From assembly GCF_016758175.1 (NCBI RefSeq), contig NZ_QYAB01000004.1:277795-341794 (forward strand): DNA of 64,000 nucleotides. The letters run 5' to 3'. Positions within the stretch are counted from its first letter, which is position 1; each line of letters begins with the position of its first letter. A model generated the notes under the pieces. That model had not been told where the DNA came from and did no database searches. It saw only the letters and a list, made by a program, of their open reading frames with translations. Both the position numbers and the translations under genes were made by a program. This document shows, one piece after another, positions 16,486 through 24,840 of the stretch. The DNA is from Leucobacter zeae (GTDB lineage: Bacteria; Actinomycetota; Actinomycetes; Actinomycetales; Microbacteriaceae).

Positions 16486-16857
16486 CATGTCGATGTTACA
16501 CGGTCGACACCTCGGCCTACGAGATCGACGCCTCACGATCGGTCTCGGCTTCGGGAATGTCGCCTTGAGCGAACACCCCGAGAAGCATGGCAAGGCGAAG
16601 ACCGCACCCGCGACGAGGATCGCATTGGCGATCCCGCCCGTGCTCGCGGCATCGCTCGATGTCAGCCTCTCCAGGACAGGCTGCAGAGGGTCGTCGCCGG
16701 GGAGTGACCTCCAGGATCACGCAGGCACCCAGCATCTCGCAGCACCAGTTTGTGACGATCCGCGCGTCCGGCTCGTCTCACTGGTAGAGCGATCCGATTC
16801 GCTCATCGGAGGGCGCGACCGACCCGGTGGCGCCCGAGACCCCCAGGAGGAAGTTCC
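16486..16857. other. Gene-free stretch between ars operon and Asp23 module
   Basis: About 370 bp between divergent operons. Short open frames on both strands (for example 16517-16735 minus) lack ribosome sites and resemble no family I know. The right end must hold the promoter of the Asp23-like operon. AGGAGG precedes its first ATG. Confidence 0.5.
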
Positions 16858-17364
16858 ATGGCTGCGAATGAGACGACCACGACCGCCGTTCCCGAGGACG
16901 CCTCGGCCCCGCGATCCGCGAAGGCGCACGCTTCCGCCTCACGCGTGGATCGGGCGGCATCGGCCCCGGCCGCCGCGGAGGCCGGCGCCTCGAGCGGCCG
17001 CACGACCATCGCAGAGGGCGTGGTCGCGAAGATCGCCGGAATCGCGGCGCGCGACGTCTCCGGCGTGTACGCCCTCGGCGGCGGCGGAGCCCGGGCGCTC
17101 GGTGCGATCCGCGACGCGGTCAACGCGACGGACCTCACGCAGGGCGTGAAGGTCGAGGTGGGCGAGACCCAGGTCGCCGCCGACCTCACGATCGTGGTCG
17201 ATTACCCGGCCCCGATCCAGGAGGTCGCCGAGAATGTGCGCAGCGCTGTCACCGGGGCGATCACCCGTCTCGTCGGGCTGCAGGTCGTCGAGGTGAACGT
17301 CGATGTCAACGACGTCCATCTGCCGAGCGACGAGGACTCCGACGACGAGTCCCGCGTCTCATGA
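16858..17364 (+). CDS. Asp23/Gls24-family envelope stress protein
   Basis: A 168-residue protein. The first 50 residues are a disordered Ala/Ser/Thr tail; the rest is an Asp23 domain: TTIAEGVVAKIAGIAARDVSGVYALG, VKVEVGETQVAADLTIVVDYPAPIQEVAENVRSAV, and VVEVNVDVNDVHL. Asp23 proteins form membrane-associated filaments with AmaP in staphylococci and respond to envelope stress. Strong AGGAGG before the ATG. It starts an operon of eight overlapping genes (16858-20881) that includes further Asp23-like members, AmaP-like membrane proteins and an ECF sigma factor. Confidence 0.9.
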   Translation: MAANETTTTAVPEDASAPRSAKAHASASRVDRAASAPAAAEAGASSGRTTIAEGVVAKIAGIAARDVSGVYALGGGGARALGAIRDAVNATDLTQGVKVEVGETQVAADLTIVVDYPAPIQEVAENVRSAVTGAITRLVGLQVVEVNVDVNDVHLPSDEDSDDESRVS

Positions 17365-17552
17365 GCGCGACGCTGACCGGGGCGCTCGTCGGCGCGGTGC
17401 TGGCGTTCGCGGCACTCGTCTTCGGCTTCTGGGGGTTCCTGCTGGTCGCCCTGCTCATGGCGATCGGCGCCCTCGCGGGGCGCGTCGCATCCGGACGACT
17501 CGATCTCCGCGCCCTCGCCGGGGCGTTCACCGGCCGGCGCACCTCGTCATGA
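17361..17552 (+). CDS. Small two-helix membrane protein, DUF2273-like
   Basis: A 63-residue protein with two hydrophobic helices (5-24, 26-44) and a basic tail. Its start overlaps the previous stop by 4 bp (ATGA) and its stop overlaps the next start likewise. Size, topology and position between Asp23 genes match DUF2273 proteins of gram-positive Asp23 loci, which probably help anchor Asp23 at the membrane. Confidence 0.75.
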   Translation: MSATLTGALVGAVLAFAALVFGFWGFLLVALLMAIGALAGRVASGRLDLRALAGAFTGRRTSS

Positions 17553-17926
17553 GCGCATCGGCCGTCGCGCCGGCGGACCGTGTAGACGCACCGCGGCTGC
17601 CGGGGGTCGTGCGCGTGCGCGAGCGCGTGATCGACAAGGTCGTGCGCGAGGCCTCCGCGAACGCGATCGGCGTGCCGCGCGACGTCGTAGGCGTCGAAGT
17701 GGCCGAGTGGGGCGGCGGACTGTCCGTGCGGCTCGCCGCGAAGCTGCCCGTGCCGGATCTCGACGACGCAGCGGCGGTCGCCGCGGCGAAGCCGGTGCTC
17801 GAGCGGATCCGCACGCTGCAGACCGGCCTGGCCGAAGAGCTCGCCCGGCTCACGGGCCGCAGCATCCATCGCGTCTCGGTCACGGTCACCGGGGCGATCA
17901 TTCCGAAGCGGAAGCGGGTGAGGTAG
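17549..17926 (+). CDS. Asp23-like protein
   Basis: A 125-residue cytoplasmic protein. VRVRERVIDKVVREASANAIGV, then GVEVAEWGGGLSVRLAAKLPVPDL and a C-terminal ITGRSIHRVSVTVTGA-like strand (LTGRSIHRVSVTVTGA) parallel the helix-strand pattern of the Asp23 domain in the first gene. It ends in a basic KRKRVR tail. ATGA overlap on the 5' side and direct junction (TAG then ATG) on the 3' side show tight coupling. A second Asp23-type subunit of the same assembly is likely. Confidence 0.72.
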   Translation: MSASAVAPADRVDAPRLPGVVRVRERVIDKVVREASANAIGVPRDVVGVEVAEWGGGLSVRLAAKLPVPDLDDAAAVAAAKPVLERIRTLQTGLAEELARLTGRSIHRVSVTVTGAIIPKRKRVR

Positions 17927-18508
17927 ATGACGAGTGCGGTACTGAGACGCGCTGTGCGACGCGAGACCCACTCCCCGCGCACCAGCGCCGCAGTGATCGT
18001 CCTCGTGGTCGTCGCGGCGGTCGCCGTCGCGGCGGGCATCGAGGTCGTGCTGCACCTGCTGGGGGCAGCACCGCTGCTCGTATCGCCCGAGGCCGCTGCA
18101 GGCCAGGTGCAGGAGCTTCCCGGCCTCCCGCAGGGCGCGGTCGTCGCCGGAGGGGCGCTCACGGCGGTTGCCGGCGCGGCGCTCGTCTGGCTCGCTGTCG
18201 GGCCGGGTCGGCGTCCGCGGCACGAGCTGCGGGGTTTCCCCTCCGCGGTCGTCGCCGACAACGGCGTGATCGCCTCCGCCGTGGCCGAGCGCGTGCGACG
18301 CGAGCTCGACCTCGCGCGGGGCGCCGTGGTCGTCGGGGTGGGGCACCGCAGCGCCGACGTGTCCGCGAAGCCGGAACCGGGGCAGACCATCGACCGCGTC
18401 CGGATGCGCTCAGCCGCCGAGGCGGCGCTCACCGAATTCGACCTGGCTCCACGTGTGCGGGTGCGGGCCCGCGTGCTGCGGGTCGCCGAGAGAGAGGTGC
18501 AGGAATGA
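17927..18508 (+). CDS. DUF6286-like membrane protein of the Asp23 module
   Basis: A 193-residue protein. A basic N-terminus is followed by two helices (about 20-47 and 70-92) and a cytoplasmic domain (95-190) containing DNGVIASAVAERVRREL and LAPRVRVRARVLRVAE, with a helix-strand order like Asp23. This is the composition I associate with DUF6286 proteins beside actinobacterial Asp23 genes. It begins directly after the previous stop. It could be one of two AmaP-like anchors in the cluster. Confidence 0.7.
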   Translation: MTSAVLRRAVRRETHSPRTSAAVIVLVVVAAVAVAAGIEVVLHLLGAAPLLVSPEAAAGQVQELPGLPQGAVVAGGALTAVAGAALVWLAVGPGRRPRHELRGFPSAVVADNGVIASAVAERVRRELDLARGAVVVGVGHRSADVSAKPEPGQTIDRVRMRSAAEAALTEFDLAPRVRVRARVLRVAEREVQE

Positions 18509-19122
18509 ACGCGACGAACCGCGGCGCGAACCGCGCCGTGCTGCTCATCGTCGGGATCGGGCTTCTGGCGATCGGCGCAGCCGCGATGGCATCCGCGCTC
18601 GTCCCTGATGCCGGAGAGACCTGGCGGCGCAGGGCCGCGGCCGGGACGGCCTGGCTGGTCGGAGCGCACCGCGATACCCGGATCTCGGAGGCGACGACCG
18701 CGAGCTGGCTCGCCGTCGGCGTCCTGGCCGCGCTCGCGCTGGTCGTGGTCGTCGTGGTGATCCTCATCGCCCGGCTCGGCGGCGGGCGCAGCGCCACGGT
18801 GATCCGCGAGGAGCCGGGCGAGGGCGCCAGGGGATCCGTGACGATCCGCCCCGGGTTCGCGTCGGATGCCCTGACTCGCTCGCTCGCGTCCCGCGATGAG
18901 ATCCTCGCGGTGCGCGTGCAGACCCGTCGGGTACAGGGCGCCGACGTGCTCCACGTGAGCGTGACGCCGCGCCAGAACGTCTCGCCCGGCGAGGTCGCCG
19001 AGACGACCACTCGGGCGATCGACCGCCTGTCGACGCTGCTCGGCCGGGAGACGCCGGCGCTCGTGAGCATCCGTTCGGGGCTGCGCTCGCGGATCGCCGC
19101 AGACCGCTCCCGGGTGGACTGA
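18505..19122 (+). CDS. AmaP-like membrane anchor protein
   Basis: A 205-residue protein with two helices (12-32 and 70-92) and a soluble C-terminal part with SVTIRPGFASDALTRSLASRDEI and VLHVSVTPRQNVSPGEVAETTTRAIDRL. Two membrane spans then a cytoplasmic alpha/beta domain is the architecture of AmaP, the membrane anchor of Asp23. Its start overlaps the previous stop by 4 bp, with AGG just upstream of the ATG. Assignment rests on topology and context. Confidence 0.7.
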   Translation: MNATNRGANRAVLLIVGIGLLAIGAAAMASALVPDAGETWRRRAAAGTAWLVGAHRDTRISEATTASWLAVGVLAALALVVVVVVILIARLGGGRSATVIREEPGEGARGSVTIRPGFASDALTRSLASRDEILAVRVQTRRVQGADVLHVSVTPRQNVSPGEVAETTTRAIDRLSTLLGRETPALVSIRSGLRSRIAADRSRVD

Positions 19123-19308
19123 GTGCGTGTCGGCGCGCGCGGCCGCAGCCGCCCGGGGAGGCATCTCCGGTCGGCTGCGCATGGCAGATCTTCTCTCACC
19201 GGGAGGCGCGGCCGCCCCGCACGGCAGAGAATGGCATCGACGGGCCCCATGACCTGCGACCCGTCGATCCACGTCCAGATCAGACCCGACACCCACGGGG
19301 GACTGCAG

Positions 19309-19878
19309 ATGAGCGGTGAAGACTCACTCCACACGGCGCTGCAGCGCGCCGACGATCGCATCGTCGCCGGTCGCGCCGCCGACGGCGACGCCGAAGCGTT
19401 CGCGGTGCTCGTGCGCCGGTACGCGCCGCTGATGCGCGGCTACGCCCGACGGCTGCTGCCCGGCAACGCCGACGTCGACGACGTCGTGCAGGAGTCGTTC
19501 CTGACGGCGTGGGAGCAGTTGCCCGGCCTCGAGGACCCGGGCAGGGCGAAGAGCTGGTTGATGCGGATCACCGGCCGCAAAGCGATCGACCGGATCCGCG
19601 CCGTGCGACCGCACGCCGACGTCACCGAGCTCGAGATCCCGGCGCCCGCCCACGACGCGCCTCCGGTTCTCGCCGAGTCGCGCGCGCAGGTCGCCGCGCT
19701 CGGGGAGGCGCTGCAGCATCTCCCGGACGCGCAGCGCGAGTGCTGGGTGCTGCGCGAGCTCGGCGAGTACAGCTACGACGAGATCGCGACCGAGCTCGAG
19801 ATCCCGGTCTCCACCGTGCGCGGCCTGCTGGCTCGCGCACGGAAGAACATTATTCTGCGAATGGAGCAGTGGCGATGA
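19309..19878 (+). CDS. ECF-family RNA polymerase sigma factor
   Basis: A 189-residue sigma-70 family protein. Region 2 (35-100) reads AFAVLVRRYAPLMRGYARRLL, VDDVVQESFLTAWEQL and KSWLMRITGRKAIDRIR. Region 4 (130-185) has LQHLPDAQRECWVLRELGEYSYDEIATELEIPVSTVRGLLARARK across its helices. The ATG at 19309 is chosen for GGGGGA upstream and because longer versions add an unconserved tail. 186 bp separate it from the AmaP-like gene. Its stop overlaps the next gene, whose N-terminus may act as the anti-sigma partner. Confidence 0.92.
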   Translation: MSGEDSLHTALQRADDRIVAGRAADGDAEAFAVLVRRYAPLMRGYARRLLPGNADVDDVVQESFLTAWEQLPGLEDPGRAKSWLMRITGRKAIDRIRAVRPHADVTELEIPAPAHDAPPVLAESRAQVAALGEALQHLPDAQRECWVLRELGEYSYDEIATELEIPVSTVRGLLARARKNIILRMEQWR

Positions 19879-20489
19879 ACGCGCAGGACTCCGCCGGCAT
19901 TCCCGGCGCCCCGATGGATCCCGGAAGTCTCGACGGCCACACGATCGAAGAGCTCTCCGATTACCTCGAAGCCGGCTGCTCGCCGCCCGACCCGTCGATC
20001 GACGCGTCACCCGGATGCCGGATCGCCCTCGACTCGCTCCGGCGCCTCCGAGCGCTCTCCCCGCGGCTGCTCGCAGCCGACACGGCGGCCGAGCCCGCCC
20101 CCGATGAGGGGTGGGTGCAAGGCATTCTCGCCGGCATCTCCCTCGACGCGCGCGCCGGGCGACGGATCCCGATCGGCGCGCCCGTGCCCGAGGCCGACCT
20201 CGGGGTGACCGAGGGGGCCGTCCGCGGTATCGTCCGGGCCGCCGAGCACGCCGTCCCCGGCGTGCTCGTGGGGGCGTGCCGGCTCCACGGCGACGTGACG
20301 GTGCCGGATGCACCGGTCAGGATCGACGTGGAGGTGAGCGTGCTCTTCGGCACGCCGATCCCCGAGCTCGTCGACCGCCTCAGGGCGGAGGTCTTCGCCC
20401 GGCTCGCGCGGAACACCACGCTCAGGGTGACCGGGATCGATATCACCGTGGACGATGTGCGCCCGCCGATGACCGAGGAGTACGCATGA
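19875..20489 (+). CDS. Asp23-domain protein with anti-sigma-like N-terminus
   Basis: A 204-residue soluble protein. Residues 20-65 (HTIEELSDYLEAG, then CRIALDSLRRLRAL) resemble the short helical start of anti-sigma proteins, with two cysteines but no complete HxxxCxxC zinc motif. Residues 105-200 form an Asp23 domain: AVRGIVRAAEHAVPGVLVGACRL, VRIDVEVSVLFGTPIPELVDRLRAEVF, LRVTGIDITVDDVRPP. The ATGA overlap with the sigma gene suggests that the two products are made in matched amounts. This may link sigma release to Asp23 assembly, which is an inference. Confidence 0.72.
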   Translation: MNAQDSAGIPGAPMDPGSLDGHTIEELSDYLEAGCSPPDPSIDASPGCRIALDSLRRLRALSPRLLAADTAAEPAPDEGWVQGILAGISLDARAGRRIPIGAPVPEADLGVTEGAVRGIVRAAEHAVPGVLVGACRLHGDVTVPDAPVRIDVEVSVLFGTPIPELVDRLRAEVFARLARNTTLRVTGIDITVDDVRPPMTEEYA

Positions 20490-20881
20490 CCGAGGAGAGC
20501 AGCGATGAGCAGGGAGCAGCGATGATCGAATCGTCCGACCGTGATCTGGCGCGCGCCGTCGAAGCCGTCGTGCGTGACGTCGAGGGCGTCACGGGGGTGT
20601 TCCGTTCGGGCGGCTTCGCGGCGAAGGCCGTCGACGCCGGGGCGCGCCTCATCGGCATCAGAGCGGGCGACGAGACGCTCGTAGCAGTGGACCGCGAAGC
20701 CGCCGGGATCCGGGTCGATGTCGCCGTGGGGATCGACGGAGCCGCGGGCGCGGTTGCCACCACCCGACGGGTGCACGAAGCGATCGGCCGGCTCGGGACG
20801 GCCCTGGGGTCGCCCTTCGTCGAGATCCGCGTCACCGTCGCGCACATCGAGGAGCCGGCTCCCGGGGCGGCCCTGACCTGA
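20486..20881 (+). CDS. Asp23-like protein, last gene of the module
   Basis: A 131-residue protein starting with an acidic tail. RDLARAVEAVVRDVEGVTGVFRSGG, then IRVDVAVGIDGAAGAVATTRRVHEAI and VEIRVTVAHIEEP give the beta-helix-beta order of Asp23. An internal Met at residue 13 is a possible alternative start. ATGA overlap with the previous gene. A strong hairpin directly overlaps its stop codon, so the operon ends here. Confidence 0.72.
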   Translation: MTEESSDEQGAAMIESSDRDLARAVEAVVRDVEGVTGVFRSGGFAAKAVDAGARLIGIRAGDETLVAVDREAAGIRVDVAVGIDGAAGAVATTRRVHEAIGRLGTALGSPFVEIRVTVAHIEEPAPGAALT

Positions 20882-20917
20882 GGCGCCGGGTCGGCCGCGC
20901 GCGACCAGGCGCCTCAG
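20878..20917. terminator. Bidirectional hairpin terminator
   Basis: CTGAGGCGCC (20878-20887) pairs perfectly with GGCGCCTCAG (20908-20917), and an inner GGTCG/CGACC pair extends the stem. It covers the stops of two convergent genes (20881 plus, 20914 minus). Confidence 0.7.
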
Positions 20918-22491
20918 CCCCGCTCGGCCGCCGCGACAATGCGATGCACCATGCCGCTGAAGATGAGACCGTGGAAGGGCAGCATCGCGAGCCAGTAGAG
21001 CCGGCCGGCGAGCCCGCGCGGGAAGAAGACCGCGCGCTGGGAGTACCGGCTGCCGCTCCCCTCGGGCGCCACGCGGAACTCGAGCCAGGCCTCGCCGGGC
21101 ACGCGCATCTCGGCCCGCAGGCGGAGGAGGCGCTCGGGCACGATTCGCTCGACCCGCCAGACGTCGACGGCGTCGCCGACGCCGAGCCGGGTGCGGGATC
21201 GGCGGCCGCGCTGCATGCCGACGCCTCCGGCGAGCCGGTCGAGGATCCCGCGCAACGCCCAGAGCACCGAAGCCGAGTACCAGCCCGTGGCCCCTCCGAT
21301 CTCGGAGACGACCCGCCAGACGTCGGCCGGCGCCGCCGCGGAGACGCGCGTGCGCGCATCCGTGAAGACCGTGCGGCCGGCCCAGTCGGGGTCGCTCGGC
21401 ATCGGATCGCTCGGCGCCCGCTCGAAGCGCGCGTCGACCCAGCTCGTCTCGATGGCGTCGAGCTCGATCCGGCCGAGCGCGAGTCGCACCGCGCGCCGGT
21501 AGGGCGTGAGGCCGCCGGCCGGGGGCGGGATGCACGCGTCGACCGCCCGATCGCGCACCACGCAGTCGTGCTGCAGCGACTCGACGAGGGGTCGTGCGAT
21601 CGCGCGGGGCACCGGCGTCACGAGGCCGACCCAGTGCGAGGCGAGGCGAGGGGTGAACACCGGGAGGGACGCGATCCCCCGCTGCGCGAGCCCCGCCTCG
21701 ACCGCGTAGCCGTTCATCATCTGCCCGTAGCGCAGCACATCGGGCCCGCCGATGTCGAGCACCCGGTCCGCATCACCGGGGAGCCGCACGGCGGCGAGCA
21801 GGTAGTAGAGCACGTCGCGGATCGCGATGGGCTGGATCCGGTTGCGCACCCAGCGCGGGGCGGGCATGTACGGGAGCACCTCGGTGAGGTGCCTGACCAT
21901 CTCGAACGAGGCGGATCCCGAGCCGATGATCACGCCGGCCTGCAGCACGACAGCCGGCACGGGAGACCGCAGCAGCACCTCGCCGACCTCGCGGCGGGAC
22001 TCCAGGTGCGGGGACAGGCGCACGCCGTCGGGATGCAGCCCGCCGAGGTAGACGATACGGCGCACTCCGGCGCGAGCGGCCGCCGCAGCCGTGCTCGCCG
22101 CGATCGAGCGGTCGCGCTCCGCGAAGTCCCGCCCCGCGGCCATGGAGTGCAGCAGGTAGACGACGATATCGGCGTCCGCCATCGCGTCGCGCAGCGCGCC
22201 CGCATCGGCGGCGTCGCCCGCGACGATCTCCGCGTCGCCGGCCCACGGTGCTGCCGCGACGCGCTCGGGCGAGCGCGTGAGCACCCTGACCCGGTAGCCG
22301 CCCGTCAGGAGCCGCGGCACCAGGCGACCGCCGACGTACCCGGTCGCGCCGAGGACGAGCACTCGCGGCGCGATCCCCTCCGCGCCGACGACCGCGCGCA
22401 GCTCCGGCTCGTCGCCCGCCGGGAAGCTCAGGGAGCCGCGCTCCCGCGGCTCGTTCGACGGCTCGCCCGCCGGCGGCGGCCCCGCGGTCAT
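20914..22491 (-). CDS. SDR-type NAD(P)-binding protein with C-terminal DUF2867
   Basis: A 525-residue two-domain protein. Residues 42-300 are an atypical short-chain dehydrogenase with VLGATGYVGGRLVPRLL as the dinucleotide motif, DIVVYLLHSM and RIVYLGGLHP. Residues 375-520 match DUF2867: WYSASVLWALRGILDRLAGGVGMQRGRR, WRVERIVPERLLRLRAEMRVPGEAWLEF and YSQRAVFFPRGLAGRLYWLAMLPFHGLIF. The substrate is unknown. The ATG overlaps the stop of the MarR/CrtR-like regulator, so the protein is coupled to the carotenoid regulator and may be part of the same response. Confidence 0.85.
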   Translation of the reverse strand: MTAGPPPAGEPSNEPRERGSLSFPAGDEPELRAVVGAEGIAPRVLVLGATGYVGGRLVPRLLTGGYRVRVLTRSPERVAAAPWAGDAEIVAGDAADAGALRDAMADADIVVYLLHSMAAGRDFAERDRSIAASTAAAAARAGVRRIVYLGGLHPDGVRLSPHLESRREVGEVLLRSPVPAVVLQAGVIIGSGSASFEMVRHLTEVLPYMPAPRWVRNRIQPIAIRDVLYYLLAAVRLPGDADRVLDIGGPDVLRYGQMMNGYAVEAGLAQRGIASLPVFTPRLASHWVGLVTPVPRAIARPLVESLQHDCVVRDRAVDACIPPPAGGLTPYRRAVRLALGRIELDAIETSWVDARFERAPSDPMPSDPDWAGRTVFTDARTRVSAAAPADVWRVVSEIGGATGWYSASVLWALRGILDRLAGGVGMQRGRRSRTRLGVGDAVDVWRVERIVPERLLRLRAEMRVPGEAWLEFRVAPEGSGSRYSQRAVFFPRGLAGRLYWLAMLPFHGLIFSGMVHRIVAAAERG

Positions 22492-23063
22492 GATCGCTCC
22501 GCGTCCCGGGCGAGGCCGCCGAGGAACGCCACGACGGCGCGACGATCGCGGCTCGACAGGCCGGCCGCGGCGGTGAATCGACGCGCTTCCTCCCGACCGA
22601 CCGCCCGCAGCATGAGCGCCTGCGTCGTCGCGGTGACGTCGATGCGCAGCGCCCTGCGGTCGTGCGGGTGCATGCTGCGCACGACGTGGCCGCCCGACTC
22701 GAGGCGATTGAGCAGCTTGGTCGTCGAGGCCGCAGAGATGCCCAGGTGCCCCGCCAGTCGGCTCGGGGTCATGACCTCTCCGCGGCGCTGACCGGCTTCG
22801 AGGAACTGGAGCGCGCGCAGGTCGCCCTCGGAGACGCCGACGGCACCCCGGTACGTCTCGGACAGACGACGCTCCGCGACGCGGAGCCGCTCGAGCGCGT
22901 CCATGACCTCGACGATCTCCGCGGTCTCGGCCTCCGAGAGGTCCGGGGCATCGACGTCGAGCCCGTGCGCGTCATCGGCTGCCCCGCGCTCCGCGGCGCC
23001 GTGTCGATGCGCGACGTCGAGCGCGATGCGTTCCTCCATTGCACTCAATAGTAGTTGCCTCAT
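22488..23063 (-). CDS. crtR: MarR-family regulator, CrtR-like
   Basis: A 191-residue MarR protein. The winged helix (about 95-150) shows MTPSRLAGHLGISAASTTKLLNRLESGGHVVRS and HPHDRRALRIDVT, the DxR wing motif. Start may be Met-1 (23063) or Met-9 (23039); neither has a strong ribosome site. It is divergent from idi-crtE, exactly where Corynebacterium glutamicum carries CrtR, a MarR repressor of the crt operon released by geranylgeranyl diphosphate. The same role is likely here. The shared control region holds two TTTACTAT repeats. Confidence 0.8.
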   Translation of the reverse strand: MRQLLLSAMEERIALDVAHRHGAAERGAADDAHGLDVDAPDLSEAETAEIVEVMDALERLRVAERRLSETYRGAVGVSEGDLRALQFLEAGQRRGEVMTPSRLAGHLGISAASTTKLLNRLESGGHVVRSMHPHDRRALRIDVTATTQALMLRAVGREEARRFTAAAGLSSRDRRAVVAFLGGLARDAERS

Positions 23064-23096
23064 GCATTCCGGGATTCGGCGGCGAAGCTGCCCGCA

Positions 23097-23119
23097 TTTA
23101 CTATCCTGTGGTTTACTAT
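23097..23119. promoter_or_regulatory. Direct TTTACTAT repeats, candidate CrtR operator
   Basis: TTTACTAT occurs at 23097-23104 and 23112-23119, 15 bp apart. A related CAATAGTAGTTG lies at 23047-23058 at the start of crtR. This AT-rich patch sits in the 110-bp crtR-idi divergent region where both promoters must lie. ACTAT/TATAAC around 23114-23122 is a possible -10 for idi. Assignment to CrtR is inferred. Confidence 0.5.
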
Positions 23120-23173
23120 AACTCCTGAGACACTAAAACGCAGCACCGGATGCGACTCACGCGAGGAGGCGAG

Positions 23174-23725
23174 ATGCGAACCCATCCCGAGATGGTGGTG
23201 CTCCTCACCCCGGAGGGCGCACCGTGCGGCACCGCGGCGAAGGCCGACGTGCACACCGAGGCGACACCGTTCCACCTCGCGTTCTCGTGCTACCTCGTCG
23301 ACTCGACCGGCCGTCTGCTCGTCACCCGCCGCGCGCTGGCGAAGCGGACCTGGCCCGGGGTGTGGACGAACAGTTTCTGCGGCCACCCGGCACCGGGCGA
23401 GACCGGAGCGGACGCCGTGGTCAGGCGCGCACGGGAGGAGCTCGGCGCTCGAGTCGTCGACGTCACCTGCGTCCTGCCCGACTTCACCTACCGCGCGGTC
23501 GACGCCTCGGGCATCGTCGAGCACGAACTGTGCCCGGTGTACATCGCGCGGCTGGAGGGCGAGCTGCTGCCCGAGCCGAGCGAGATCTCGGAGTGGGCGT
23601 GGATCGATCCGGGCCCCCTGCAAGGAGCCCTCTCGGACGCTCCGTTCGCCTTCAGCCCGTGGATCCGCGAGCAGCTCCCCCGGCTCACCGCTGCGGGCGC
23701 CTGGGACCGGCGAGGTGCGGCATGA
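23174..23725 (+). CDS. idi: Isopentenyl-diphosphate isomerase type I
   Basis: A 183-residue Nudix-fold enzyme. It carries TWPGVWTNSFCGHPAPGET with the catalytic Cys and metal-binding His, VVRRAREELG as the Nudix-like helix, and EHELCPVY with the second metal site. It interconverts isopentenyl and dimethylallyl diphosphate, the starter for carotenoids. The ATG at 23174 has GAGGAGG six bases upstream and is preferred over an upstream in-frame ATG at 23150. First gene of the crt operon; its stop overlaps crtE. Confidence 0.95.
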   Translation: MRTHPEMVVLLTPEGAPCGTAAKADVHTEATPFHLAFSCYLVDSTGRLLVTRRALAKRTWPGVWTNSFCGHPAPGETGADAVVRRAREELGARVVDVTCVLPDFTYRAVDASGIVEHELCPVYIARLEGELLPEPSEISEWAWIDPGPLQGALSDAPFAFSPWIREQLPRLTAAGAWDRRGAA

Positions 23726-24840
23726 CGCTGACGCAGCTGCGCGAACCGCGCACCTCCGACCCGATCGCGAGCGAGATCTCCGACGCCATCGCGCGCGTGC
23801 TCGAGCCCCGGGCGCACCGCGCAGCCGCCCAGGGGACGCATGTCCTCGAGCTCTGGCGGCTCGCGGTACAGTGCCTCCGCGGCGGGAAGATGCTCCGCCC
23901 GCGGCTGCTCATGGGCGCCTTCGACGCGATCGCGGGGGCGCGCGACGGGCTCGCCCTCCGGCGGCACGCCGCGCTCGACCTCGCCGCCGCGCTCGAGGTG
24001 CTCCACTTCTCGTTCCTCCTCCACGACGACCTCATCGACGAGGACCTGCTGCGCCGGGGGTCGCCGAACCTCATCGGCCACCTCGCATCGGGCCGCGGCC
24101 CCCGTACGGCGTTCGCGGACGCCGATCCGCGCGAGACCCGCAGGCTGCACTGGGCGCGCAGCAGCGCACTGCTCGTGGGCGACCTCATGCTGACGATCGC
24201 GCATCAGGTCTTCGCGCGGGTGCATCTGCCCGAGCACGCCCGCATCCGCGTGCTCGACCTGCTCGACACCGCGGTCTCCGAGACGGTCGCGGGCGAGTAC
24301 TCCGACGTGGGGCTCGCGGACGGCGCCCTCGCCTCCGATGTGGAGCTCGTCCTCGAGATGACGCGGATGAAGACGGCGACCTACACGTTCGAGCTGCCGC
24401 TGCGCATCGCCGCCGTGCTCGCCGATGCGCCCCCGCGCCTCGGCATGCTCCTGGGCGACGCCGGCAGGCATCTCGGCATCGCCTTCCAGCTGCAGGACGA
24501 CCTGCTCTCGGCCTTCGGACGCCCCGAAGCCCACGGCAAGGACGAGTTCTCCGATTTCCGCGAGGGGAAGGAGACGGCGCTCATCGCGCACGCGCGCACG
24601 ACCGCCGCGTGGCCGACGATCGAGGAGCTGCTGGGGCGCCCCGAGTTCACCGCCGAGAACGGGCGCACGATCCAGCGCCTGCTCGAGTCGAGCGGATCGC
24701 GCGCCTGCATCGAGTCGATGGTCCGCGACCGCATCTCCGCCGCGCTCACGATCCTCGCCCCCGAGGGCGATCCGGTGCCGCCCGCGGTGTCCAGCTTCAT
24801 CCTCGGCCTCGTGGACTCGATCGACGGGAGGCGGGCATGA
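23722..24840 (+). CDS. crtE: Geranylgeranyl diphosphate synthase
   Basis: A 372-residue all-helical prenyl transferase. GGKMLRPRLLMGAFD is the substrate-binding start, HDDLIDEDLLRRG is the first Asp-rich motif, MTRMKTATYTFELPL the middle signature, and QLQDDLLSAFG the second Asp motif. It builds C20 geranylgeranyl diphosphate from C5 units, feeding phytoene synthase. The same metabolite is the expected effector of the CrtR-like regulator. ATGA overlaps on both sides. Confidence 0.94.
   Translation: MTLTQLREPRTSDPIASEISDAIARVLEPRAHRAAAQGTHVLELWRLAVQCLRGGKMLRPRLLMGAFDAIAGARDGLALRRHAALDLAAALEVLHFSFLLHDDLIDEDLLRRGSPNLIGHLASGRGPRTAFADADPRETRRLHWARSSALLVGDLMLTIAHQVFARVHLPEHARIRVLDLLDTAVSETVAGEYSDVGLADGALASDVELVLEMTRMKTATYTFELPLRIAAVLADAPPRLGMLLGDAGRHLGIAFQLQDDLLSAFGRPEAHGKDEFSDFREGKETALIAHARTTAAWPTIEELLGRPEFTAENGRTIQRLLESSGSRACIESMVRDRISAALTILAPEGDPVPPAVSSFILGLVDSIDGRRA

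Noticed and set aside
16517..16735. Short minus-strand frame between ars and Asp23 operons
   Set aside because: No ribosome site, no recognisable family and compositional pattern of noise.
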